64,000 nucleotides of DNA from Marinobacter sp. 1-4A (GTDB lineage: Bacteria; Pseudomonadota; Gammaproteobacteria; Pseudomonadales; Oleiphilaceae): contig NZ_VCGY01000003.1 of assembly GCF_016597725.1 (NCBI RefSeq), positions 124,001 through 188,000 of the forward strand. The letters run 5' to 3'. Shown here piece after piece: positions 1 to 8,719 of the stretch. A model generated the notes under the pieces. The model saw nothing but the letters and a program-made list of their open reading frames with translations, had not been told where the DNA came from and did not search any database. The translations under genes were made by a program, and so were the position numbers. Positions within the stretch are counted from its first letter, which is position 1, and each line of letters begins with the position of its first letter.

Positions 1-1125
1 GCCCTTATGGAGCGCCACAGCGGCTTGGACTGGTCGGCAATCGACGATGTGCTCTACGGCTGTGCCAACCAAGCCGGTGAAGACAACCGTGACGTTGCGC
101 GCATGTCTCTCCTTTTGGCGGGGCTGCCGATTGACGTTTCTGGCTGCACTCTCAACCGCTTGTGCGGCTCCGGTATGGATGCCGTTGGCAGCGCCGCCCG
201 AGCTCTGCGCACCGGCGAAGCTGGCTTGATGTTGGCAGGCGGTGTGGAGTCCATGTCCCGGGCGCCGTTTGTGATGGGCAAAGCCGACTCTGCCTTCAGC
301 CGCAACGCCGAAATGTTCGACACCACCATCGGCTGGCGGTTTGTGAATCCGGTGCTCAAAAAGCAGTACGGCATTGATTCGATGCCCGAAACTGCCGAGA
401 ACGTCGCGGCTGATTTCAATATCTCCCGGGAAGATCAGGACGCCTTCGCCCTGCGCAGCCAGCAACGCACAGCCGCAGCCCAGAAAGCCGGACACTTTGA
501 TAACGAGATCGTTCCAGTGAGCGTACCCCGCCGCAAACAGGATCCGCTTGTTGTGGATACCGACGAGCACCCCCGCGAAACCACTCTGGAAAAGCTGGCA
601 AGTCTAGGCACACCTTTCCGCGCAGATGGCAGCGTAACCGCTGGCAACGCCTCTGGTGTAAACGACGGTGCCTGCGCGCTTCTGCTAGCCAGCGGTGACG
701 CTCTAAAACAACACAACCTCAAGCCCCGTGCCCGGGTAGTTGCCATGGCCACAGCCGGTGTTGAGCCACGCATTATGGGCATGGGGCCAGCACCGGCTAC
801 CCGCAAAGTGCTGAAAACGGCGGGCCTTGAGCTGGCAGATATGGATGTCATCGAGCTTAACGAAGCCTTTGCCGCACAGGCGCTGGCCGTGCTGCGCGAT
901 TTGGGCTTGCCCGACGACGCCGAACATGTAAACCCGAACGGTGGCGCTATTTCTCTGGGCCACCCACTGGGCATGAGTGGCGCACGCCTTGTAACCACCG
1001 CACTGAATGAACTGGAGCGCCGCCACCAACAGGGCCAGAGCGCCCGTTACGCACTTTGCACCATGTGCATCGGTGTGGGTCAGGGCATTGCACTGATTAT
1101 CGAACGCGTAGACAGCGCTGCGTAA
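1..1125 (+). CDS. paaJ: 3-oxoadipyl-CoA / 3-oxo-5,6-dehydrosuberyl-CoA thiolase, 5' partial
   Basis: Acetyl-CoA acyltransferase expected to catalyse the last thiolytic steps of phenylacetate catabolism, releasing acetyl-CoA and succinyl-CoA. The frame is open to base 1, so the start lies outside; about 30 residues seem missing against a usual length near 400. The nucleophilic Cys is in [11 protein letters not shown], the active-site His in [11 protein letters not shown] and the second catalytic Cys in [10 protein letters not shown], all in family order. It precedes paaK on the same strand with a 90-base gap, which favours PaaJ over a fatty-acid FadA or a protocatechuate PcaF, although PcaF and PaaJ cannot be told apart from sequence alone. 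Probably the end of an upstream paaFGH-like operon. Confidence 0.85.
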   Translation, partial: ALMERHSGLDWSAIDDVLYGCANQAGEDNRDVARMSLLLAGLPIDVSGCTLNRLCGSGMDAVGSAARALRTGEAGLMLAGGVESMSRAPFVMGKADSAFSRNAEMFDTTIGWRFVNPVLKKQYGIDSMPETAENVAADFNISREDQDAFALRSQQRTAAAQKAGHFDNEIVPVSVPRRKQDPLVVDTDEHPRETTLEKLASLGTPFRADGSVTAGNASGVNDGACALLLASGDALKQHNLKPRARVVAMATAGVEPRIMGMGPAPATRKVLKTAGLELADMDVIELNEAFAAQALAVLRDLGLPDDAEHVNPNGGAISLGHPLGMSGARLVTTALNELERRHQQGQSARYALCTMCIGVGQGIALIIERVDSAA

Positions 1126-1215
1126 TGGCATTGGCCCGGGCTACGGGCCTGAAACAACGAACTTTAGCTGGCCCGGCGCCAAGTCGGGGCAACAAGAACA
1201 AGACAGGTAACAACA

Positions 1216-2523
1216 ATGAATCTACCCATGCAAAAACTCGGCAAGCTGGACCGAATGGAAACCGCCAGTGTGGATGAGCTCCGCCACGAGCAACTTCAGC
1301 GTCTGCGCTGGAGTGTTTGGCACGCCTATACAAATGTGCCCCACTACCGGAAGGCTTTTGACGCCATCGGCCTCAAGCCAATGGACATAAACACTCTGGA
1401 AGATATTGCCAAGATTCCATTTACCGGTAAAAACGACCTCCGGGATAACTACCCGTTCAATATGTTTGCAGTGCCCATGAAGAAAGTCGTTCGGGTGCAT
1501 GCTTCCAGTGGCACCACCGGCAAGCCTACCGTTGTTGGCTACACTCAGAGTGACATAGAAACCTGGGCCGACATCGTTGCCCGCTCCATTCGCGCCGGTG
1601 GCGGCAGCGCCGGAGACAAAATCCACGTGGCCTACGGCTACGGCCTGTTTACCGGGGGTCTGGGAGCCCATTATGGTGCTGAACGTCTGGGCTGTACCGT
1701 TATTCCCATGTCGGGAGGGCAAACCGAGAAGCAGGTTCAGCTGATCCAGGATTTTGAACCAGACATCATCATGGTTACACCGTCCTACATGCTCAACATT
1801 GCAGACGAACTGGACAGGCAATGTATCGACCCGAGAAAACTTCCGCTACGTCTGGGGATTTTTGGCGCCGAGCCGTGGACCAACGAAATGCGCACAGAGC
1901 TGGAAGACCGTTTGGGCATTCAGGCGCTGGATATCTACGGGCTTTCTGAAGTGATGGGCCCCGGCGTTGGTATGGAATGCTTGGAAACCAAAGACGGCCC
2001 AACCATCTGGGAAGACCATTTTTACCCCGAAATCATCAACCCCGAGACCGGCGAAGTATTACCAGACGGTGAGTACGGAGAGTTGGTATTCACCTCCCTT
2101 ACCAAAGTTGCTATGCCGGTATTGCGTTACCGCACCCGCGATCTCACGCGACTGCTGCCCGGCACAGCCCGCCCGATGCGCCGGATCGACAAAATTACCG
2201 GTCGCAGCGACGACATGTTGATCATCCGCGGCGTTAACGTGTTCCCCACACAGATTGAAGAGCAAGTGCTGAAATGCCGCGCTCTGGCGCCCCACTACGA
2301 AATTGTGGTCTACAAAAAGGGCAATCTGGACTGCGTGGATGTGCGGGTTGAGCTGAAAGCAGGTGCAGAAGGCGAAAACATCAAAGAAAACGCAGCCAAA
2401 GAACTTAGCCATCACATCAAATCTTACATTGGCATAAGCACCAAAGTTGAGGTGTTCGACGCAGGTACCCTGAGCCGCTCGGAAGGCAAGGCGAATCATG
2501 TGTTTGACCGCCGCAAGGACTGA
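1216..2523 (+). CDS. paaK: phenylacetate-CoA ligase
   Basis: Activates phenylacetate with ATP and CoA to phenylacetyl-CoA, the entry step of the aerobic hybrid pathway, in the cytoplasm. The 435-residue protein has the family length. The adenylate-forming P-loop SSGTTGKPTVVGYT is at about 97-110, YGLSEVMGPG follows, and the C-terminal hinge region around KITGRSDDMLIIRGVN is intact. A weak Shine-Dalgarno ACAGGT precedes the ATG. It follows the thiolase and is closed by an intrinsic terminator, so it probably belongs to the upstream operon and not to paaABCDE. Confidence 0.95.
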   Translation: MNLPMQKLGKLDRMETASVDELRHEQLQRLRWSVWHAYTNVPHYRKAFDAIGLKPMDINTLEDIAKIPFTGKNDLRDNYPFNMFAVPMKKVVRVHASSGTTGKPTVVGYTQSDIETWADIVARSIRAGGGSAGDKIHVAYGYGLFTGGLGAHYGAERLGCTVIPMSGGQTEKQVQLIQDFEPDIIMVTPSYMLNIADELDRQCIDPRKLPLRLGIFGAEPWTNEMRTELEDRLGIQALDIYGLSEVMGPGVGMECLETKDGPTIWEDHFYPEIINPETGEVLPDGEYGELVFTSLTKVAMPVLRYRTRDLTRLLPGTARPMRRIDKITGRSDDMLIIRGVNVFPTQIEEQVLKCRALAPHYEIVVYKKGNLDCVDVRVELKAGAEGENIKENAAKELSHHIKSYIGISTKVEVFDAGTLSRSEGKANHVFDRRKD

Positions 2524-2530
2524 TCACTTC

Positions 2531-2569
2531 AGCCGGGGCTGACGCGCTCAACCCCGGTTATTGTTTTTT
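2531..2569 (+). terminator. Rho-independent terminator after paaK
   Basis: A GC-rich stem (2533-2538 with 2552-2557, extendable to eight pairs with one G-U) and a 13-base loop are followed by TTATTGTTTTTT. It begins seven bases after the paaK stop and separates paaK from the paaA promoter. Confidence 0.75.
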
Positions 2570-2669
2570 ACTTAGCGAAACAAGAAAGCGAAAGCAATCA
2601 TTAATAGATAAAACAAAAGGCATTATTTTCATAAGGTTATATTGTCCACCAAAGTCTAATACGACCAAC

Positions 2670-2710
2670 ATGATACAAAATGATCTGCCTTGATATTTAT
2701 TCAGTATCAT
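2670..2710. promoter_or_regulatory. putative PaaX operator of paaABCDEZ
   Basis: Perfect 7-base inverted repeat ATGATAC (2670-2676) and GTATCAT (2704-2710) separated by exactly 27 bases. The second half sits between the proposed -35 and -10 of the paaA promoter. The enterobacterial PaaX operator is known as a TGATTC/GAATCA repeat with a spacer of about 27, so the geometry matches while the half-site differs slightly. The same repeat with the same spacer occurs beside paaX at 14174-14214. Assignment to PaaX is inference. Confidence 0.65.
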
Positions 2711-2717
2711 ATAGTAT
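2690..2717 (+). promoter_or_regulatory. putative sigma70 promoter of paaABCDEZ
   Basis: TTGATA at 2690-2695 and TAGTAT at 2712-2717 are spaced by 16 bases, about 80 bases before the paaA ATG. The promoter of the transporter operon at 14169-14196 has the same TTGATA, the same spacer length and a similar -10 (TATTAT), each with a GTATC half-site inside the spacer. Confidence 0.5.
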
Positions 2718-2797
2718 GAAATCAATGCCTGCGTTCTGTCGCAAGCACTGCTGGTCAATACCAGCAGGCCATATAAGTGATATTCGGAGAGAGAACT

Positions 2798-3793
2798 ATG
2801 TACGCACAAATGGTTGATACCGGCACCAAGCGCCTCAAGACCCTGGAAGAGATGTCTCCCGAAGAAAGGGACTTTCAGGAAAAAATTGATGCCGAAACCA
2901 AGATCGAACCAAAGAACTGGATGCCTGACGCCTACCGCAAAACTCTGGTGCGCCAGATTTCCCAGCATGCGCACTCAGAGATTGTCGGCATGCTGCCGGA
3001 AGGCAACTGGGTAACGCGCGCCCCAACTCTTAAGCGCAAGCTACAGTTGATGGCCAAAATTCAGGACGAAGCTGGCCACGGCCTTTACCTGTACAGCGCT
3101 ATGGAAACTTTGGGTGCGGACCGCGATGAAGAAGTGCAAAAGCTGCACGACGGCAGAGCCAAGTACTCCAGTATCTTCAACTACCCAACCCTAAACTGGG
3201 CCGACATGGGGGCTGTTGGTTGGCTGGTTGATGGCGCCGCCATTGTGAATCAGGTGGTATTGCAGCGTACATCTTACGGCCCTTACTCCCGTGCCATGGT
3301 ACGCATCTGTAAGGAAGAGAGCTTTCACCAGCGTCAGGGCTATCAGATTTTGCTCGACATGATGCGCGAAGGCACCCAAGAGCAAAAGGATATGGTGCAA
3401 GACGCCATCAACCGTCTCTGGTGGCCAGCGCTGATGATGTTTGGTCCGCACGATGACGAGTCTCCGAATTCCCAGCAGTCCATGGTCTGGAAGATCAAGC
3501 GCAAGAGTAACGACGAACTGCGCCAGATGTTCATTGACCAAACCATTCCACAGCTCGAGTTCCTCGGTTGCACCGTACCGGATCCGGACCTGAAGTGGAA
3601 CGAAGAGCGTGGTCACTACGATTTCGGCGAGATCAACTGGAAAGAGTTTTACGATGTGCTGAAGGGCAACGGCCCTTGCAACCACGAGCGGATTTCCACA
3701 CGCCGCAAAGCTATCGATGAGGGTGCCTGGGTACGGGAAGCTGCCGTTGCCTACGCCGCAAAACAAAAACAACGCGCAGCTAAAGCCGCGTAA
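2798..3793 (+). CDS. paaA: phenylacetyl-CoA epoxidase, catalytic subunit PaaA
   Basis: Di-iron catalytic subunit of the PaaABCE monooxygenase, which makes ring-1,2-epoxyphenylacetyl-CoA from phenylacetyl-CoA, O2 and NADPH. The ferritin-like ligand pattern is visible: Glu61, Glu91-x2-His94 (DEAGH) and Glu174-x2-His177 (ESFH). The 331-residue reading starts at the ATG at 2798, which has GGAGAGAG just upstream; the in-frame GTG at 2777 lies before that ribosome binding site and would place it inside the gene. First gene of a tight paaABCDE-paaZ operon with promoter and putative PaaX operator directly upstream. Confidence 0.96.
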   Translation: MYAQMVDTGTKRLKTLEEMSPEERDFQEKIDAETKIEPKNWMPDAYRKTLVRQISQHAHSEIVGMLPEGNWVTRAPTLKRKLQLMAKIQDEAGHGLYLYSAMETLGADRDEEVQKLHDGRAKYSSIFNYPTLNWADMGAVGWLVDGAAIVNQVVLQRTSYGPYSRAMVRICKEESFHQRQGYQILLDMMREGTQEQKDMVQDAINRLWWPALMMFGPHDDESPNSQQSMVWKIKRKSNDELRQMFIDQTIPQLEFLGCTVPDPDLKWNEERGHYDFGEINWKEFYDVLKGNGPCNHERISTRRKAIDEGAWVREAAVAYAAKQKQRAAKAA

Positions 3794-3808
3794 ACAGGAG
3801 TAACAACA

Positions 3809-4090
3809 ATGTCTGAATGGGTCCTTTACGAAGTATTCGTACGTAGCAAGCACGGCCTAAACCACAAGCATGTGGGTAGCGTGCACGCTGCAGATAACGA
3901 AATGGCCATGGAAAATGCCCGCGAGCTCTACACCCGTCGTAGCGAAGGGGTCAGCATTTGGGTTGTGCCCTCAGCCACCATTACGGCCTCCGCTTCCGAC
4001 GAGAAGGAAGCGTTGTTCGATCCTTCTGAAGACAAGGTTTATCGGCACGCTTCGTTCTATAAGCTGCCTGACGAAGTCGGACACATGTGA
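3809..4090 (+). CDS. paaB: phenylacetyl-CoA epoxidase subunit PaaB
   Basis: Small non-catalytic subunit of 93 residues, the family's usual size, needed for activity of the PaaABCE complex and thought to bridge PaaAC dimers. It begins with the conserved WVLYEVFVRSKHGLNHKHVG stretch. CAGGAG lies nine bases before the ATG. It sits 15 bases after paaA and 10 before paaC. Confidence 0.95.
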   Translation: MSEWVLYEVFVRSKHGLNHKHVGSVHAADNEMAMENARELYTRRSEGVSIWVVPSATITASASDEKEALFDPSEDKVYRHASFYKLPDEVGHM

Positions 4091-4100
4091 GGAGCAACCC

Positions 4101-4865
4101 ATGACACAGCAAGAAGCTTTACAGGAATACCTGCTGCGAATGGCAGATTCCGGAATGATTTTGGCACAGCGCCTGAGCGAGCTGGTCGGCAAGGCGCCGG
4201 CTCTGGAAGAAGAGTTGGCATCGTCAAATGTAGCTCTCGACTTGATCGGCCAAGCGCGCAACTGGTACGAGTACGCCGCCGAATTAATTGACGACGGCCG
4301 CGATGCCGACAAGCTGGTGTTTTTGCGGGATGCCCACGACTACCGCAACCTGCTGATGGTTGAGCAGCCAAATGACGATTACGCGGTCACCATGGCACGT
4401 CAGTTTTTCTTCGACGTATGGCACTACTTCACGCTGAAAGCCTTGGTGAATGCAAAAGACGAGCGCATTGCCAACATTGCGGCCAAAGCTGTCAAAGAAG
4501 CAACCTACCACCTGCGTCGCTCTTCTGAGTGGGTAAAGCGTATGGGCGACGGTACGGAAGAAAGCCACCGCCGTATTCAGGATGCGTTCAACCTTCTGTG
4601 GCGCTTCACAGGCGAGCTGATAACCCCGGATGACATCGACCATGCCATGTTCGAGGCGGGTATAGGCCCGGACCCTCAGCAGCTGAAGCAAGATTGGTTT
4701 GGCATGGTGCGTGAAGTTGCAGCACAAGCCACTCTAGCTGTCGGTGAGGAAGATGCCTGGATGTACATGGGCGGAAAGACTGGTGAGCACACCGAGCATC
4801 TGGGGCACATTCTGGCTGTGATGCAGTTCCTGCCTCGCGCCTACCCAGACGCAACTACCTGGTAA
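4101..4865 (+). CDS. paaC: phenylacetyl-CoA epoxidase, structural subunit PaaC
   Basis: Ferritin-fold partner of PaaA that keeps the fold but not the full di-iron centre. The 254-residue reading from the ATG at 4101 begins MTQQEALQEYLLRMADSG and matches the family length; GAGGAGCAACCC precedes it. The frame is open much further upstream over paaB, but that extension is a shadow. The conserved VKEATYHLRR segment lies near residue 135. Position between paaB and paaD supports the call. Confidence 0.95.
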   Translation: MTQQEALQEYLLRMADSGMILAQRLSELVGKAPALEEELASSNVALDLIGQARNWYEYAAELIDDGRDADKLVFLRDAHDYRNLLMVEQPNDDYAVTMARQFFFDVWHYFTLKALVNAKDERIANIAAKAVKEATYHLRRSSEWVKRMGDGTEESHRRIQDAFNLLWRFTGELITPDDIDHAMFEAGIGPDPQQLKQDWFGMVREVAAQATLAVGEEDAWMYMGGKTGEHTEHLGHILAVMQFLPRAYPDATTW

Positions 4866-4892
4866 GCCTGTCTGTTAAGGGGAGCATCTCCG

Positions 4893-5450
4893 GTGAACGA
4901 ACATGAACCGTCGTCTGTAGACGTACTGATTGCTAGCGACCGGGTGCCGGCCAACGCCCGCCCGGAACTGCTGACAGAAGACGCAATCTGGGCATTGCTG
5001 GATAACGTTCTGGATCCGGAGGTGCCCGCGGTAAGCGTGGTAGAGCTGGGCATTGTTCGTGACCTGAGCTGGGATGGCACGCATCTGACTGTAGATGTTA
5101 CGCCAACCTACTCTGGTTGCCCGGCAACAGAGCTGATCGAAGAGCTGATTGCCGAGGCCATGCGCGCTGCTGGCATTCGCGACCCACAGATCAACCGCGT
5201 GCTGACACCCGCTTGGACCACAGACTGGATAACCGAAGAAGGCCGGGAGAAACTCCGGGCATTTGGCATAGCGCCGCCTCAGGGCAGTGCCAGCAAAATG
5301 AGCCTGCTGGGCGCCGACGATGTGATTGCCTGCCCTCTATGTGGCAGCGAACACACTGAACGCCTTAGCGAATTCGGCTCCACAGCCTGCAAGGCGCTAT
5401 ACCGTTGCCTTGATTGCCGCGAACCCTTCGACTACTTCAAATGCATATAG
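4893..5450 (+). CDS. paaD: 1,2-phenylacetyl-CoA epoxidase maturation protein PaaD
   Basis: MIP18/DUF59-type protein thought to help assemble the iron-sulfur or iron sites of the epoxidase. The N-terminal half has the MIP18 pattern (LLDNVLDPEVPAVSVVELG, then TPTYSGCPATE). The C-terminal part holds a cysteine-rich domain: Cys147-x2-Cys150, Cys166, Cys172-x2-Cys175 and Cys184, likely metal-binding. The start is GTG at 4893, with AAGGGGAG eight bases upstream; the ATG at 4902 is out of frame. Confidence 0.93.
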   Translation: MNEHEPSSVDVLIASDRVPANARPELLTEDAIWALLDNVLDPEVPAVSVVELGIVRDLSWDGTHLTVDVTPTYSGCPATELIEELIAEAMRAAGIRDPQINRVLTPAWTTDWITEEGREKLRAFGIAPPQGSASKMSLLGADDVIACPLCGSEHTERLSEFGSTACKALYRCLDCREPFDYFKCI

Positions 5451-5463
5451 AGCCGATACGATC

Positions 5464-6540
5464 ATGAATAAATTCTACTCACTGGCCCTCAAAGAGGTCA
5501 GGCCGGAAACAAGAAACGCCGTATCCCTGTGCTTTGATCTGCCGGAAGATCTGGCAGAAAAATTCAAGTACAAGCAGGGCCAACACCTTGTGGTGCGCAC
5601 CAAAGTAGATGGCGCAGAAGTTCGCCGCACCTACTCCATTTGCTCCAGCGTGAACGATGCGGAACTGCGCATCGCCATCAAGCGTGTGCCCGGTGGCGTA
5701 TTCTCCAGTCTGGCCAATGAACAATTGAAGCCCGGATCTACTCTGGAAGTCATGCCGCCCCAAGGTACTTTTGGTATCGATCTGGATCCCGAGCGGGAAG
5801 GCAACTACCTGGCAGTTGCGGCTGGCAGTGGTATCACCCCGATTCTGTCCATTATAAAAACGACGCTGGAAACCGAGCCCAAGAGCCAGTTCACTTTGTT
5901 CTACGGCAACAAAGGTACCAGCAGCACTATGTTCCGCGACCAGCTGCAAGATCTGAAAAACGAATACATGACCCGCTTTAACTTGGTGTACATCTTCACC
6001 CGGGAAGAGCAGGACATAGACCTGTACAACGGGCGCATTGATGGCGACAAGTGTGATCAGTTATTCGACCACTGGATTGACGCTAAAAACCTAACCGGCG
6101 CATTCCTTTGCGGTCCCCAGATGTTGACAGAAGTAGTACGGGAATCCCTTGAGCGTCATGGTCTGGACAAGTCGAAAGTTCACTACGAACTCTTTACCCC
6201 GGCCGGTGGTGTGCCTCAGGCACGCAAAGACCGCGCAGACACCAACATCAATCCGGACGCCGTTAGCGTTGTCACCGTTAAAGCAGACGGTCGCTCTCTC
6301 ACCTTTGATCTGGTGCGCGACACCAAGAGTGTTCTTCAGGCTGGCATCGACGAAGGCGCCGACCTGCCCTACTCGTGTCAGGCTGGTGTGTGCTCAACCT
6401 GCCGCGCGAAGGTAGTAGAAGGCGAAGTGGAAATGGACCAGAACTTTGCCCTAGAAGACTACGAAGTAGCCGCAGGCTATGTGCTGTCCTGTCAGTGCTA
6501 CCCCGTAAGTGACAAGGTCACTCTCGACTACGACGCTTAG
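5464..6540 (+). CDS. paaE: phenylacetyl-CoA epoxidase reductase subunit PaaE
   Basis: Passes electrons from NADPH through FAD and a 2Fe-2S cluster to PaaA. Domain order is FAD-binding (RRTYSICS near 55), nucleotide-binding (GSGITPILS near 120) and a C-terminal plant-type ferredoxin with Cys305-x4-Cys310-x2-Cys313-x29-Cys343. The ATG at 5464 gives 358 residues, the usual size; the longer open frame upstream overlaps paaD and is not used. The gap to paaD is only 13 bases with a weak ribosome site, so translation may be coupled. Confidence 0.95.
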   Translation: MNKFYSLALKEVRPETRNAVSLCFDLPEDLAEKFKYKQGQHLVVRTKVDGAEVRRTYSICSSVNDAELRIAIKRVPGGVFSSLANEQLKPGSTLEVMPPQGTFGIDLDPEREGNYLAVAAGSGITPILSIIKTTLETEPKSQFTLFYGNKGTSSTMFRDQLQDLKNEYMTRFNLVYIFTREEQDIDLYNGRIDGDKCDQLFDHWIDAKNLTGAFLCGPQMLTEVVRESLERHGLDKSKVHYELFTPAGGVPQARKDRADTNINPDAVSVVTVKADGRSLTFDLVRDTKSVLQAGIDEGADLPYSCQAGVCSTCRAKVVEGEVEMDQNFALEDYEVAAGYVLSCQCYPVSDKVTLDYDA

Positions 6541-6560
6541 TAATTCTGGAGTTAATGTTA

Positions 6561-8609
6561 ATGTCAGTTCTTAAGAGTTTTATTGCCGGTGAATGGATTG
6601 GTGGGCAGCAAGCAAAAGCGCTGCCCAGCGCCATTAACGGCGAGATTGTTGCCCATACCCACGGCGATACACTCGATTTTAAAAACGCTGTTGAATACGG
6701 ACGCAAGGTTGGCGGCAGAAACCTGATGGCTATGGACTTTCAGGAACGCGCACTGGCTCTCAAAGCCATGGCCCTGTACTTGCAGGAGCATAAAAAGGAA
6801 CTCTATGCTCTATCCTTGCACACCGGCTCCAGCAAATCCGATAACGGCATCGATATCGATGGCGGGTTCGGTACCTTGTTTTCCTACGCCAGCATGGGGC
6901 GGCGCGAGCTGCCCTCAGGTAATGTGGTTCACGAAGGCCCGGTTACCCAGCTCGGCAAGAACAACCACTTCGCGGGCACACACATTTTGGTGCCCCGTGG
7001 TGGTGTAGCCATTCATATCGATGCTTACAACTTCCCTGTTTGGGGCATGCTGGAAAAGTTTGCACCTACCTTTTTGGCGGGCATGCCTTCCATTGTGAAG
7101 CCAGCAACATCCACCTGTTATGTCACCGAGCTAGCGGTGCGCCTGATGCACGAATCCGGCGCCCTGCCTGAAGGCAGCCTGCAGTTGATCATCGGCAGCA
7201 CGGGTGATCTGTTCGAGCATCTCGAAGAGCAGGATGTGGTTACCTTTACCGGTTCGGCGAAAACCGCCCGCATGCTGCGCAACCATCCAAACATCATCAA
7301 CCGTTCCATTCCGTTCAATGCCGAGGCCGATTCGCTTAACAGCGCCGTTCTGGCTCCGGATGTGACACCCGAACACGAAGAGTTTGATCTATTCGTACGG
7401 GAAATCGGTCGTGAAATGGTGGCTAAGGCTGGCCAGAAATGCACCGCCATCCGCCGTGTAATGGTGCCTCAGGAACACGTACAGGCTGTGTGCGACAAGC
7501 TTAAAGAGCGCCTGTCGAAAATCACGGTGGGCGACCCCTCGGTGGAAGGCGTGCGCATGGGTGCTCTGGCCTCTATTGATCAGCTGGAAGATGTAAAAGC
7601 CAACATTCAGGAATTGCTGAAAACCAGTGAGCTGGTTGTCGGTGGCGACGGCAGCTTCAAGCCCACAGGCGAAGGCACGGAAAAAGGCGCTTTCATCGAG
7701 CCGCACCTGCTGCTGTGCCGCAATCCGGAGAACGGCTGTGGCGCTCACGACATAGAGGCGTTCGGCCCGGTTGCCACGGTTATTCCCTACAACTCGCTAG
7801 ACGATGTCGTTGATCTGGTTGCCAAGGGCCGCGGCTCACTGGTCACCACGGTTACCACTCGCGATGCGGCTACGATTGCCAAGCTAGCACCGGCGCTGGC
7901 TGCCTATCATGGCCGCCTACACTTGCTGGATGCAGAAGCAGCGAAGGAGTCCACGGGCCACGGCTCCCCCCTACCCATGCTAAAACACGGTGGCCCGGGA
8001 CGCGCCGGTGGTGGTGAAGAACTAGGTGGTATCCGCGCTGTATATCACTACCTGCAACGCACCGCCATTCAGGGTTCGCCTACCATGTTGGCCGCCGTTA
8101 CCGGCGAGTACATCCGTGGCGCCAAGGTGATCGAGAACGACATACACCCGTTCCGCTACCACTTTGAAGACCTGCAGATTAACCAGTCGCTGCTGACCCA
8201 TCGCCGCACGGTTACGGAAGCAGATCTGGTGAACTTCGGCTGCCTGTCTGGCGACCACTTCTACATGCACTTTGATGAGATAGCCGCCAAAAACAGCCAA
8301 TTCGGCAAGCGTATTGCCCATGGCTACTTTGTGTTGTCTGCCGCAGCTGGCATGTTCGTTCACCCGGCCGAAGGGCCGGTACTGGCGAACTACGGTCTGG
8401 ATACCCTACGCTTTATCGAGCCGGTCGCACCGGGCGATACCATTCGCGCCCGCCTGACGTGCAAGCGTAAGATCGATCAGGGCCGAACCTCACCCGATGG
8501 CCACCCGCAAGGCGTGGTTGTTTGGGATGTTCAGGTAACCAATCAGAATGACGAGCTGGTTGCCAGCTACGACATACTGACACTGGTCGCGAAAAAGGGT
8601 GGTCTTTAA
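6561..8609 (+). CDS. paaZ: bifunctional oxepin-CoA hydrolase / 3-oxo-5,6-dehydrosuberyl-CoA semialdehyde dehydrogenase
   Basis: Opens the oxepin-CoA ring and oxidises the resulting aldehyde with NADP. The N-terminal ~530 residues are an aldehyde dehydrogenase with the nucleophilic Cys in GQKCTAIRR; the C-terminal ~150 residues are a MaoC hotdog hydratase with the [10 protein letters not shown] and [10 protein letters not shown] motifs that carry the catalytic Asp and His. CTGGAG is nine bases before the ATG at 6561 but only three before the ATG at 6555, so 6561 is preferred (682 residues, close to E. coli PaaZ). Last gene of the operon, closed by paired hairpins. Confidence 0.95.
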   Translation: MSVLKSFIAGEWIGGQQAKALPSAINGEIVAHTHGDTLDFKNAVEYGRKVGGRNLMAMDFQERALALKAMALYLQEHKKELYALSLHTGSSKSDNGIDIDGGFGTLFSYASMGRRELPSGNVVHEGPVTQLGKNNHFAGTHILVPRGGVAIHIDAYNFPVWGMLEKFAPTFLAGMPSIVKPATSTCYVTELAVRLMHESGALPEGSLQLIIGSTGDLFEHLEEQDVVTFTGSAKTARMLRNHPNIINRSIPFNAEADSLNSAVLAPDVTPEHEEFDLFVREIGREMVAKAGQKCTAIRRVMVPQEHVQAVCDKLKERLSKITVGDPSVEGVRMGALASIDQLEDVKANIQELLKTSELVVGGDGSFKPTGEGTEKGAFIEPHLLLCRNPENGCGAHDIEAFGPVATVIPYNSLDDVVDLVAKGRGSLVTTVTTRDAATIAKLAPALAAYHGRLHLLDAEAAKESTGHGSPLPMLKHGGPGRAGGGEELGGIRAVYHYLQRTAIQGSPTMLAAVTGEYIRGAKVIENDIHPFRYHFEDLQINQSLLTHRRTVTEADLVNFGCLSGDHFYMHFDEIAAKNSQFGKRIAHGYFVLSAAAGMFVHPAEGPVLANYGLDTLRFIEPVAPGDTIRARLTCKRKIDQGRTSPDGHPQGVVVWDVQVTNQNDELVASYDILTLVAKKGGL

Positions 8610-8642
8610 AAAGGCTAGTCTCTAACAAAAAGGTGCCAAAAA

Positions 8643-8662
8643 GCCGGAGTGATTCCTCCGGC
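8643..8662 (-). terminator. terminator of the transporter operon (minus strand)
   Basis: GCCGGAG (8643-8649) pairs with CTCCGGC (8656-8662) around a six-base loop. Read on the minus strand the stem is followed by a run of T, so it suits the liv operon ending at 8720. Confidence 0.6.
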
Positions 8663-8666
8663 CATA

Positions 8667-8704
8667 AAAAAACCGCCAGCAGCTAAATGCTCTGGCGGTT
8701 TTTT
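8667..8704. terminator. bidirectional terminator between paaZ and the HHE-livF gene
   Basis: A 13-base-pair stem (8667-8679 with 8692-8704) starts with an A run and ends with a T run, so it gives a GC stem plus U-tract on both strands. It serves the two convergent operons. Confidence 0.85.
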
Positions 8705-8719
8705 GTGCCTAGTGTCCCA

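Noticed and set aside
435-1131. Long minus-strand open frames over the thiolase gene
   Set aside because: They overlap a well-supported gene, have compositions typical of the reverse complement of coding DNA and show no recognisable domain.
2710-2715. TATAGT as -10 of the paaA promoter
   Set aside because: It is close to consensus but the spacer to TTGATA would be only 14 bases; TAGTAT at 2712 gives 16 and matches the layout at 14169-14196.
3870-4100. N-terminal extension of PaaC over paaB
   Set aside because: The PaaC family begins at the ATG at 4101, which has its own ribosome site; the extension is the wrong frame of paaB.
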